Source: JBBITW01 sp037440525
Lineage (GTDB): Bacteria > Desulfobacterota > BSN033 > UBA1163
Direction: 5' to 3'
NCBI GenBank assembly: GCA_037440525.1
Contig: JBBITW010000066.1
Coordinates: 1-17,421 of the forward strand
Length of the DNA: 17,421 nt
Shown: positions 7,313-13,766 of the stretch, in pieces
Position numbering within the stretch: the first letter of the stretch is position 1
How the letters are laid out: each line of letters begins with the position of its first letter
Made by a program: the position numbers and the translations under genes
Notes under the pieces: generated by a model
What the model saw: the letters and a program-made list of their open reading frames with translations, nothing else
Database searches by the model: none
What the model was told of the DNA's origin: nothing

Positions 7313-8260
7313 GTGAAGACTAAAATTGAGCCAATCTATCTTCACCAGGTAAGATTGACCTCGCTTCGTAGTAAGATGCATAAAGTCAAAAAGAATCTCT
7401 TTGCCAAAAGATGGAAGAAAGGAGAGAAATTCTCCTATTTTCTAAATTCACTGCCAGAGATATTGGCAGGTAAGGATTTCAAAGAGGTTGTCTTGCGGGT
7501 CTCAGAAGCTGTTTTAAAAAAGAGGATGGTCATTCTGGGAATGGGAGCCCATCCCATTAAGGTCGGATTAAACCCGGTCCTCATCGATTTGATGGAGAAA
7601 GGGGTATTGAAGGCAGTTGCAATGAATGGCGCCTGTCTTATCCACGATTTTGAGGTCGCAATGGTGGGCCATACCTCTGAGGAAGTGGATGAAGAACTTT
7701 CAAAAGGCACATTTGGAATGGTAAGGGAGACCCAGGAAATAATCAACCATACCATTAAGGAGGGGGTTGAAAATGGATTGGGTATCGGGGAAGCGCTTGG
7801 AAAAAAGATCCTTAAAGGAAATTTCCCTTTTAAAAATCTATCTCTCCTCGCTTCAGGTGAAAGGATTGGGATCCCCATAACTGTTCATATAGCAATCGGG
7901 ACGGATATCATTCATATGAGTCCACTGGCAAATGGGGCGGCAATTGGAGAAGGAAGTCTAAAAGACTTTCATACATTCGTATCTCTGATTTCTAAACTTG
8001 AGAAAGGTGTCTTCATCAATTTAGGTTCAGCAGTGATTATCCCTGAGGTCTTTTTAAAGGCCTTAGCACTTGTTAGAAATCTTGGTTACCCTGTATATAA
8101 CATAACTACTGTCAATATGGATTTTATCCAAAATTATCGACCAACCCTTAATGTTGTGAAAAGACCCACACTGAAGGAAGGTAAGGGTTACACACTTATC
8201 GGTCATCATGAGATTATGCTTCCTCTTCTGGCCGCCGCAATTATAGAAAAGATAGAATAG
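7313..8260 (+). CDS. Conserved deoxyhypusine-synthase-like protein, function unknown
   Basis: A 315-aa soluble protein with a GTG start preceded by AAAGGA. Visible blocks are VILGMGAHPIKVGL (73-86), a glycine-rich segment after a beta strand; AVAMNGACLIHDFE (101-114); ASGERIGIPITVHIAIGTD (180-198); and FINLGSAVIIPEVFLKA (234-250), then TTVNMDF and GHHEIMLPLLAAA. The NAD-binding Rossmann-like layout and the NGA-HDFE block recall deoxyhypusine synthase (DHS), and such proteins are sometimes labelled that way. However, I do not see the DHS active-site lysine context (GSDSGA-PDEAVSWGK), and bacteria normally lack eIF5A as substrate. A DHS role is therefore doubtful. It lies ten bases after gmhA and fifteen before the DUF6485 gene, so all three are probably co-transcribed. 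A sugar or nucleotide-linked role is a guess from context. Confidence 0.6.
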   Translation: MKTKIEPIYLHQVRLTSLRSKMHKVKKNLFAKRWKKGEKFSYFLNSLPEILAGKDFKEVVLRVSEAVLKKRMVILGMGAHPIKVGLNPVLIDLMEKGVLKAVAMNGACLIHDFEVAMVGHTSEEVDEELSKGTFGMVRETQEIINHTIKEGVENGLGIGEALGKKILKGNFPFKNLSLLASGERIGIPITVHIAIGTDIIHMSPLANGAAIGEGSLKDFHTFVSLISKLEKGVFINLGSAVIIPEVFLKALALVRNLGYPVYNITTVNMDFIQNYRPTLNVVKRPTLKEGKGYTLIGHHEIMLPLLAAAIIEKIE

Positions 8261-8275
8261 GAAAGGAGATCAAAT

Positions 8276-8470
8276 ATGCTCGAATGTCATTTAGAGAAAA
8301 ATAAGGCCCGATGCACCTGCACATATGAACCCTGCGAGAGAAAGGGAAGATGTTGTGAGTGTATTGCATATCACTGGAGGATGAGAGAACTACCAGGATG
8401 TCTCTTCTCCCCCGAGGGAGAGCGAACTTATGACCGTTCAATTCGACACTTCATCGCCGAAAATAGATAG
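8276..8470 (+). CDS. DUF6485 family Cys-rich protein
   Basis: A 64-aa protein matching my recollection of the DUF6485 family. It has the block RCTCTYEPCERKGRCCEC near residues 12-29, with six cysteines, then IAYHWRMRELPGCLF and a C-terminal TYDRSIRHFI. The cysteines suggest a bound metal or small Fe-S or Zn site. The function is not known. The ribosome binding site GAAAGGAGAT lies six bases before the ATG. It follows the DHS-like gene by fifteen bases, so it is the third member of the gmhA operon. Confidence 0.8.
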   Translation: MLECHLEKNKARCTCTYEPCERKGRCCECIAYHWRMRELPGCLFSPEGERTYDRSIRHFIAENR

Positions 8471-8660
8471 ATTTTTATATTTGGGAGAGGTTAACGATCA
8501 GATTGTTTAAAAATCGTCTTTTTAAATATTATCAAAACATTTTAAAATGAGGAATTATTTCAAAAGACCTTTTATTTAATTGTCATTACCTGATTATCCT
8601 TACTCGCAGGAGTCAATGACTATTAAGGAGTCTTTTAACTCTTGATGGGGGTGATTTTAA

Positions 8661-8786
8661 TTGAAAATTGATATGGAATTATTCTGGTTTTTATTTATAT
8701 CGCTTATCATTGTTGGAGTGATTGTAGTCTTTGGAGGAATCTGTCTTTATAAATACCTCTTTTCCAAGAAAAAAATGGATCGCTAA
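8661..8786 (+). CDS. Predicted 41-aa single-span membrane protein
   Basis: A short gene with start TTG preceded by GGGGGTGAT, a strong anti-Shine-Dalgarno match at eight bases. The protein begins MKIDMELFWF, has one hydrophobic helix (about residues 7-30, rich in Ile, Val and Phe, with a GG pair) and ends in a basic tail (KYLFSKKKMDR). This gives an N-out/C-in topology by the positive-inside rule. It stands alone between the DUF6485 gene and the Ppx/GppA gene, 190 bases after the former, and that gap shows no other gene. I do not recognise the family. An internal ATG at codon 5 is the alternative start. Confidence 0.5.
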   Translation: MKIDMELFWFLFISLIIVGVIVVFGGICLYKYLFSKKKMDR

Positions 8787-8831
8787 TATAACCTTCCCTC
8801 TCCTATCGGGAGGAGATTAACCTGATTTAGA

Positions 8832-9746
8832 ATGGAACGATTTGCATCTATTGATATCGGAACAAATACAATCCTTTTGCTCATTGCAGAACTAAAGGAC
8901 AAAGATCTGATACCAATCTTTGAAAAGGAAACGATTGTTCGTTTGGGTGAGGGATTGAAAAAAAATAAAGCCATCTCACCTGAGGCTATGGAAAGAGGGT
9001 TAAAAACACTTGGGAGATATTTCAAAAAATGTAAGGACCTTGATGTAGAGAAGATCTTTGTCGTAGGGACGAGTGTTTTAAGAGAGTCAAAAAATTCCAG
9101 TGATTTTTTAAAAATGGTTCAAGAAAGACTCGGCCTCTCAATTAAAATTATCTCTGGCAAGGAAGAGGCATACCTCTCTTTTTTAGCAGTTTCAAAGGAT
9201 CTTAAGGAAATCGAAAATCCCATTATGGTTGTAGATATAGGAGGAGGAAGCACAGAGTTTATATTGGGCAGTGGGAATGGAATCATAAAATGGGTGAGCC
9301 TACCATTAGGATCTGTCCACTTTACAGAAAAGTTCATCCATTCAGATCCTGTGAGGTTAGATGAATTTGAGAAGATGGGCAAGACAATAAGATATTACCT
9401 TAAAAAGATCCCAAAGAAACCATCATCATCTTTGATGGTAGCAGTTGGTGGAACTGCGACAACCCTCGCCTCTGTGGAGTTGGGGCTTAAAAGATTTAAT
9501 CCCAAAAGGATTCATCACTTCATACTAACAAGAGAGGCCCTCCGTAACCAACTATTACTATATCGATCCCTGACAATAGAAGAACGTAAAAAGATTCCTG
9601 GGCTCCCTCTATCTCGAGCTGATGTTATCCTGAGTGGTGCAACAATCCTCTATTTAGCAATGGAAGAATTAAAATGCCACTGCGCAATGATTAGCTGTCA
9701 TGGTGTGAGGTATGGAGTTCTTTATCAAAATCTCCATCCCTTTTAA
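8832..9746 (+). CDS. Ppx/GppA-family phosphatase (short form)
   Basis: A 304-aa member of the ASKHA-fold exopolyphosphatase / guanosine pentaphosphatase family, acting on polyphosphate or pppGpp. It shows the phosphate-1 motif SIDIGTNTILLLI (6-18), the SGKEEAYL segment containing the catalytic glutamate (E111/E112), VVDIGGGSTEF (133-143) and VAVGGTATTLAS (203-214). The length equals the two N-terminal actin-like domains; the C-terminal HD-type domain of long PPX/GppA is absent, as in many short bacterial homologues. Whether it prefers polyphosphate or pppGpp cannot be told. The ATG has only a weak ribosome binding site: AGGAG at 8811 is sixteen bases away, and an in-frame stop at 8823 excludes a much earlier start. 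Its last 56 bases overlap the cupin gene on the opposite strand. Confidence 0.9.
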   Translation: MERFASIDIGTNTILLLIAELKDKDLIPIFEKETIVRLGEGLKKNKAISPEAMERGLKTLGRYFKKCKDLDVEKIFVVGTSVLRESKNSSDFLKMVQERLGLSIKIISGKEEAYLSFLAVSKDLKEIENPIMVVDIGGGSTEFILGSGNGIIKWVSLPLGSVHFTEKFIHSDPVRLDEFEKMGKTIRYYLKKIPKKPSSSLMVAVGGTATTLASVELGLKRFNPKRIHHFILTREALRNQLLLYRSLTIEERKKIPGLPLSRADVILSGATILYLAMEELKCHCAMISCHGVRYGVLYQNLHPF

Positions 9747-10068
9747 CCAATTTCTTTAGAATAAGAATGACCAGAATTAAAAACCTCTCCTTCCCCGTAT
9801 TTTTGGGGCCGATCAGGTCTTCCCCTTTACAAAAGACCAAATCGCCCTTTTTAAAGGTTTTCTCCTCTTCACCAATTACCAGAGTCCCTTCACCTTCTAA
9901 ACAGCAAAGAATAACCTCGAGGGCACCAGGATGGGGATGTGCAGGCATCACCTGGCCTGGTTCAAAACAGAGAAGAACCGCCGCACCTGCCTCACCAATA
10001 TGGAGTTGTTTGGGAACAAAATTCTCTTTTGAAAATTCAGCCTCCTCAAAAAGATGAATCGATTCCAT
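9691..10068 (-). CDS. Cupin-domain protein
   Basis: A 125-aa single-domain cupin. Motif 1 is visible as MPAHPHPGALEVILCCLEGEG (split: HPHPGALE at about 44-51, then LEGEG), with the His-X-His and Glu metal ligands in place. Motif 2 is weaker (PKNTGKERFLILV) and lacks a clear histidine, so the metal site may be incomplete. AAGGAGGAG sits just before the ATG. It is the last gene of a minus-strand run that starts at 11023. Its 3' end overlaps the Ppx/GppA gene convergently by 56 bases. It may act as a small sensor or binding protein in the redox cluster, but the ligand is unknown. Confidence 0.85.
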   Translation of the reverse strand: MESIHLFEEAEFSKENFVPKQLHIGEAGAAVLLCFEPGQVMPAHPHPGALEVILCCLEGEGTLVIGEEEKTFKKGDLVFCKGEDLIGPKNTGKERFLILVILILKKLVKRDGDFDKELHTSHHDS

Positions 10069-10181
10069 AGCTCCTCCTTGACTGCATAGAAGTCCTTGTA
10101 AAAGTGCACTGGTTAGGATATCAGTTTCGCCGAATGGTGTTTGGCCTTCTTTGACTTACCCCTGAAAACAGTTTCCATTAT

Positions 10182-10385
10182 TCATTCCAGAGCATTCAAT
10201 TCATTGACTATCACCTCTGGGTCAATGTTATGCATAAGCGCTCCAAAAGAGATGGATTCCATTTTCATTCCAGGGCATGTAAAGCAGCCTGATCCAAAAT
10301 ATTTTTCAATAACCTTGATCGCCTTTGGATTTTCTTTCAGGACATCTCCAATGACCATATCCTTATTAAACCTTTTTTCAGCCAT
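10182..10385 (-). CDS. DUF1858 / hybrid-cluster-associated redox disulfide protein
   Basis: A 67-aa protein with the DUF1858 layout: N-terminal FNKDMVIGDVLKENP, a helix, then GCFTCPGMKMESISFGAL with the CX2C pair C34/C37, and a C-terminal helix. This small family includes the hybrid-cluster-protein-associated disulfide proteins, usually found with nitrogen-oxide or anaerobic redox genes. GGAGG precedes the ATG at good distance. It lies between the cupin and the oxidase-like gene on the same strand. No hcp gene is in the window. A redox-sensing or thiol-relay role is inferred from the family. Confidence 0.85.
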   Translation of the reverse strand: MAEKRFNKDMVIGDVLKENPKAIKVIEKYFGSGCFTCPGMKMESISFGALMHNIDPEVIVNELNALE

Positions 10386-10444
10386 ATTTAAACCTCCTTC
10401 TTTTAAAGTTTAAGTTGAGGGCTCAGATTTTTCCCACGAAATCA

Positions 10445-10855
10445 TTACTCTGAATTTTTAACTGGAAGCATACTCTTCCATAGATTTATGATAAAGAGAA
10501 AAACTGAAACCCCCTGACCCATTCCAAAGATAAATGCCATCCAGAACCAGATCCCTCCTGCAGTAGCTTCAAGTATCCAGGAGATGGAGAGACCTATGAG
10601 CGTTATATTAGAAAGCCAGACTTGGATATAACCCAAACGGGCACTGTAAACAGGCCTTCCCATAAATCGCGGAAGTATATGATATCCAACTCCGTATATC
10701 ATCATTGCCATAAATCCGAGGAGATTTATATGTGTGTGAACCCGTGTTAGTGTAAAGCGAGTATCTGGATAGGCAATCATGATAAAGCCTGTAATTACTC
10801 CGATACCGAGATAAATAAGGCTCGCTTTGACAAATGCCCTTGCATACTTATCCAT
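10445..10855 (-). CDS. Short haem-copper-oxidase subunit I-like membrane protein
   Basis: A 136-aa protein with four predicted membrane spans (about 8-30, 40-61, 74-97, 101-126). Span 2 opens with RVHTHINLLGF and closes with YGVGYHILPRF, giving H40, H42 and H59. This resembles histidine-containing helices of haem-copper oxidase subunit I / NorB-like proteins. It is far too short to be a full catalytic subunit (more than 400 aa), so I read it as a small family member that may bind haem or sense NO/O2. The start is ATG 10855, seven bases after AAGGAGG. The upstream ATG at 10861 abuts that sequence and is rejected. The binding site overlaps the stop codon of the 51-aa gene before it, so the two are tightly linked. 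Confidence 0.7.
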   Translation of the reverse strand: MDKYARAFVKASLIYLGIGVITGFIMIAYPDTRFTLTRVHTHINLLGFMAMMIYGVGYHILPRFMGRPVYSARLGYIQVWLSNITLIGLSISWILEATAGGIWFWMAFIFGMGQGVSVFLFIINLWKSMLPVKNSE

Positions 10856-10867
10856 ACACATCCCTCC

Positions 10868-11023
10868 TTATCCACCATGAATCAACATTGGTAAACATCG
10901 AGTGCAAACCCAAAGTTCCTCTCCCTGCTTTCTGCATGAGAGTAATACAGTCTGATAATCCGTCTTATTGCAGACGAAGCAGGAAACCTTCTCTTTCTCC
11001 GACTTTTCAGAATTTTCAGCCAT
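10868..11023 (-). CDS. Small Cys-rich zinc-ribbon protein (51 aa)
   Basis: A short gene encoding MAENSEKSEKEKV, then CFVC near residue 15, one Cys near 30 and CTRC near 40, ending LPMLIHGG. The five cysteines, in two CX2C knuckles plus one, suggest a Zn ribbon. GGAGGT lies upstream of the ATG at about nine bases. The TAA stop is part of the Shine-Dalgarno sequence of the next gene (oxidase-like). It is the first gene after the predicted operator-promoter at 11047-11088. I recall similar small proteins next to DUF1858 genes but know no function. Confidence 0.7.
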   Translation of the reverse strand: MAENSEKSEKEKVSCFVCNKTDYQTVLLSCRKQGEELWVCTRCLPMLIHGG

Positions 11024-11046
11024 CTCTTCATTACCTCCTAATCATA

Positions 11047-11088
11047 AATTTAACTTATCTCTTTTGATAATGCCTTGACTTATGTCAA
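11047..11088 (-). promoter_or_regulatory. FNR/CRP-superfamily operator and promoter
   Basis: A perfect 14-base palindrome, TTGAC-TTAT-GTCAA, at 11075-11088. On the minus strand a -10-like TAAATT (11052-11047) follows after 22 bases, the spacing expected for a class II activator site centred near -41.5. Transcription would start just before the AGGAGGT of the 51-aa gene at 11023. The half-site TTGAC resembles FNR, DNR/NnrR and HcpR boxes. Which regulator binds cannot be told. Confidence 0.6.
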
Positions 11089-11156
11089 ATTGCGTGTCTT
11101 TGTCCGTAGCCCATACAGATATTTCAAACCATCACCATCCCTTTTCACAAATAACC

Positions 11157-11522
11157 CTATATTAAATAATGATAAAGCATATCCAGCCGACCGTGTTTAA
11201 TCATATACATTCCAGAAAACTTCATCACCTCCCGAATCTTCGCCTTATATTCACCGTGATAACATTGTGTCTTACATTTCTTACACATAGGCTTTGGATC
11301 GTGGGGGCATCTCATCCTCATCGTCAGGCCATAGGTGAGAAGACGGTGACAATCTGGACAGAGGAGAATATCATCCTTCTCTATCTCTTTTATATCGAGG
11401 AGTCTGAAGGAAAAAGGCCTCTTTTCTCCATCATGATTCTCATGACAGAATATCCCCACAAACCTCATCAATGTTCTAATATCTGCCTTTTCCCTGTTTG
11501 AGATCTTACCCTCCTTCAACAT
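11157..11522 (-). CDS. ygbA: Nitrous-oxide-stimulated promoter family protein (YgbA-like)
   Basis: A 121-aa protein of the YgbA_NO family. Recognition rests on the N-terminal REKADIRTLMRFVGIFCHENH, the pair CPDC (55-58), CPHDPKPMC (72-80), CKKC with C83 and C87, and the C-terminal REVMKFSGMYMIKHG followed by a hydrophobic end. These seven or so cysteines with His suggest a bound metal. In enteric bacteria ygbA is controlled by nitric oxide through NsrR, and the family name reflects nitrogen-oxide induction. The molecular function is unsettled. GAGGT lies seven bases before the ATG. It precedes the oxidase-like/DUF1858 operon on the same strand, separated by that operon's own operator. Confidence 0.88.
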   Translation of the reverse strand: MLKEGKISNREKADIRTLMRFVGIFCHENHDGEKRPFSFRLLDIKEIEKDDILLCPDCHRLLTYGLTMRMRCPHDPKPMCKKCKTQCYHGEYKAKIREVMKFSGMYMIKHGRLDMLYHYLI

Positions 11523-11554
11523 TTTGGCACCTCTAATAATAGATTCTTTTTTTT

Positions 11555-11704
11555 ACCTAAATTGAGCAATTTTAGATTGTCATTGCGAAGCAATCTCTTC
11601 CATATTGTCATTCCGAGCGAAGCGAGGAATCTATGAGATTGCCACGCAATGACTGATCCGCCTTTGGCGGAAAGGCTTTTAGTAAAAAATCGCTAAATTT
11701 AGGT
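11555..11704. repeat. TIR-bearing nonautonomous element with CGAAGCGAGGAAT core
   Basis: A 150-base unit with ends ACCTAAATTGAGC (11555) and GCTAAATTTAGGT (ending 11704), inverted over about 18 of 20 bases. The core 11576-11634 (ATTGTCATTCCGAGCGAAGC and onward) is nearly identical, inverted, to 15716-15784. It lies in the 394-base gene-free stretch 11523-11916, between ygbA and the operator at 11741. The rest of that gap (11755-11916) shows nothing I can name. Confidence 0.7.
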
Positions 11705-11712
11705 TCTATATC

Positions 11713-11754
11713 TTAATAATTTAAAAAAGCTAAAAATTCCTTGATTTAAGTCAA
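11713..11754 (-). promoter_or_regulatory. Second FNR-like operator with -10 element
   Basis: TTGAT-TTAA-GTCAA at 11741-11754. On the minus strand, TATTAA (11718-11713) follows after 22 bases, the same geometry as the site at 11047-11088. Both sites are followed by GG and then an AT-rich spacer. It would drive transcription toward ygbA through a leader of about 180 bases that contains the repeat at 11555-11704. Confidence 0.45.
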
Positions 11755-11916
11755 AAGGTAAGAATATTTTTTAACTTTTTTATGGGAAGCTATGGAGAAG
11801 TAATCTCGTCTAAAGGGCTTCTTTTTAGCACCATTCCTCGCAATGGCCTTTTACATAATGCGTTTTTATTAGCAAGGGAAGTTAACAGCGAGTGGAATTT
11901 ATTGGAAAATTAAATC

Positions 11917-13533
11917 CTAATTCTTTTTTCTAAAAATTTTCTCTTTATGGACAGGAAAAGACCTTCCCAATTCTGCCTTCATCTCCTCTTCACTGAGAAC
12001 ATAAGTCTTGGATCGCCACTCTCTCCAATACCCCTCAAATTCTCCATCAAGGAAGGACCTAAGTTCTGCTTCCTTTTCTAACTGTGGCTTCTCATTTTCC
12101 ACAACACTTTTCCATCTCAATTCAACAAGATCCATCACCTCTTGTTCAGGCATACAGACAGGCGCCCAATGAGAACCATAAATTGGATTGTATGGATGAT
12201 CCAATTTTTTTGTAGCATCGATAATGATCTTATCTCCAAACTCTGCATTTCCGCGTGGAACTGATGGATCTGATCGGGGTTCTGTAGAGAATCTCAAAAT
12301 CTCAATGTCTCGACTCCCCTGAACACGGGTATTTATTGCCCACCATACCTGACCGAGATCGTATGGATCGATATCATCATCTACAAGGACAACAGTTTTC
12401 AAGTGACTGCCCACCCGACTTGAAATCAATGTCCTTCCAGCATTCCATGAATGCCCAACATAACGAGGCCTCATCTGAACAATCGCTGAAGCAAGTGCTA
12501 CACCTTCCGGTGGGCAGTGAACAGCCATGACCCCTTCAGGTCCATGGGATTCAAACATCCTCATGGCTTCCGAAGCCATACCAATACTATAGAGGAATTG
12601 GTCCTCTGTCACCGGCTTTCCAAGGAGACAACCTCTGAGAATCGGTTTATTACGATATGTGACGGCTGTTACTGTAAGGAGAGGCCTCAGTCTTACCCCT
12701 CCTGCATGATAACCTGCCCACTCTCCAAATGGACCCTCGAGGTGTCTCTCCGTAGGGGAGACAAGACCTTCTATCACAATCTCTGAATTTGCAGGAACCT
12801 CCAAATCAACAGTCTTACACTTTACAAGCTCAATGGGCTCTTCTCTCAGACCACCTGCTATTGCAAGCTCATCCACATCAGGTGGAAAACCTGTCCCTGC
12901 AACGATTGGAACCGTCTCATCAGCTCCAATGACAATTGCAACCTCCAGGGGTTTACCAATCTGTTGACGCTGGGTGAAATGGTGGCTGATATGGGCCATT
13001 GGAAGCATGCCAATCCCTGTATGATTTCGATCGAAGACCTGCATACGATGCATCCCGACATTTCTAATACCACTATTAAGATCTTTCGATATAACACCGT
13101 GCCAGGTGCCTATATAACGACCTCCATCCCTCGGGTGCCACCAGGGGACAGGAAATTTAAGTAGATCGATATCATCTCCCAAATCTATATTTTCCTGGCA
13201 TGGTCCATCATTTACCATTACTGGATTTATAGGTCTTTTTATTCTTTCTCTAAATACATTCACAATCTCCTGGGGCGAAATATCACCATGAGGTAGGCCT
13301 AAAACCATAGCAAATCGTTTATAACTTCCCACAAGGCCCGCTACGAGCCTGTAATCACTGCTATATCCACGCAATTTCTCAAAGAGAAGGGCTGGACCTC
13401 TTGGCTTCATATCGTATGTCTTACGAATCCAGCCACTCACCTCATAGCGCCAATCAACCTCAGAAGAAATCCTTCTCAGTTCGCCCTCTCTTTCTAAAAC
13501 TCCTATAAACTCCCTCAAATCTTTATAAGCCAT
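11917..13533 (-). CDS. UbiD-family (prFMN-dependent) decarboxylase
   Basis: A 538-aa UbiD-type enzyme. These use prenylated FMN to decarboxylate, or carboxylate, aromatic or unsaturated acids. The cofactor and metal residues known from Fdc1/UbiD map well: N158 and R163 in RNVGMHRMQ, H181 in MAHISHH, and E266/E271 in HLEGPFGEWAGY, with the same R-to-E spacing. Length is within the usual range. AAGGAGGAGGG precedes the ATG. No ubiX-like prenyltransferase is in the window, so prFMN must come from elsewhere. It follows the TAXI-TRAP genes on the same strand, 226 bases after the permease, with a repeat between. The substrate may thus be an imported carboxylic acid. Subfamily assignment (UbiD, phenylphosphate or arene carboxylase, other) needs a tree. 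Confidence 0.92.
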   Translation of the reverse strand: MAYKDLREFIGVLEREGELRRISSEVDWRYEVSGWIRKTYDMKPRGPALLFEKLRGYSSDYRLVAGLVGSYKRFAMVLGLPHGDISPQEIVNVFRERIKRPINPVMVNDGPCQENIDLGDDIDLLKFPVPWWHPRDGGRYIGTWHGVISKDLNSGIRNVGMHRMQVFDRNHTGIGMLPMAHISHHFTQRQQIGKPLEVAIVIGADETVPIVAGTGFPPDVDELAIAGGLREEPIELVKCKTVDLEVPANSEIVIEGLVSPTERHLEGPFGEWAGYHAGGVRLRPLLTVTAVTYRNKPILRGCLLGKPVTEDQFLYSIGMASEAMRMFESHGPEGVMAVHCPPEGVALASAIVQMRPRYVGHSWNAGRTLISSRVGSHLKTVVLVDDDIDPYDLGQVWWAINTRVQGSRDIEILRFSTEPRSDPSVPRGNAEFGDKIIIDATKKLDHPYNPIYGSHWAPVCMPEQEVMDLVELRWKSVVENEKPQLEKEAELRSFLDGEFEGYWREWRSKTYVLSEEEMKAELGRSFPVHKEKIFRKKN

Positions 13534-13593
13534 AAACCCTCCTCCTTAAACTTATATTTTTTAGACCTACTATAAAATTAAAAAGTAATATAA

Positions 13594-13766
13594 ACCTAAA
13601 TTGAGCTATTCAAGATTGTGATTCCGAGGCGAAGATGAATTAAACTTTACTAAATTGTCATTCCTCGCTTCGCTCGGAATGACAATTGGGTCGATATTGC
13701 TTCCCTCACTATCGCAGGCAGGAGTTTCGTCTACCAACGACTATTAATAATCGCTTAACTTAATCT
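13594..13766. repeat. Second TIR-bearing element, overlapping the permease 3' end
   Basis: The left end ACCTAAATTGAGCTATT matches the left end of 11555-11704. The right end TAATCGCTTAACTTAATC is a diverged match to its right end. The core again holds CATTCCTCGCTTCGCTCGG. It fills most of the 226 bases between the UbiD and TRAP permease genes. Its right edge covers the permease stop codon (13760-13762). Confidence 0.6.

Noticed and set aside
7435..7878. A 147-codon minus-strand frame
   Set aside because: Antisense shadow of the DHS-like gene, whose frame carries the conserved blocks.
7313..8260. Calling this gene a true deoxyhypusine synthase
   Set aside because: The fold blocks are similar, but the catalytic lysine motif is not seen and no eIF5A-type substrate is expected in bacteria.
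8784..8831. TCTCC-TATC-GGGAG hairpin as a riboswitch or attenuator before the Ppx/GppA gene
   Set aside because: The stem is short and imperfect, with no T run and no known aptamer-like conserved sequence.
11523..11545. TGGCAC near 11525 as a sigma54 -24 element
   Set aside because: There is no GC dinucleotide at the matching -12 position.
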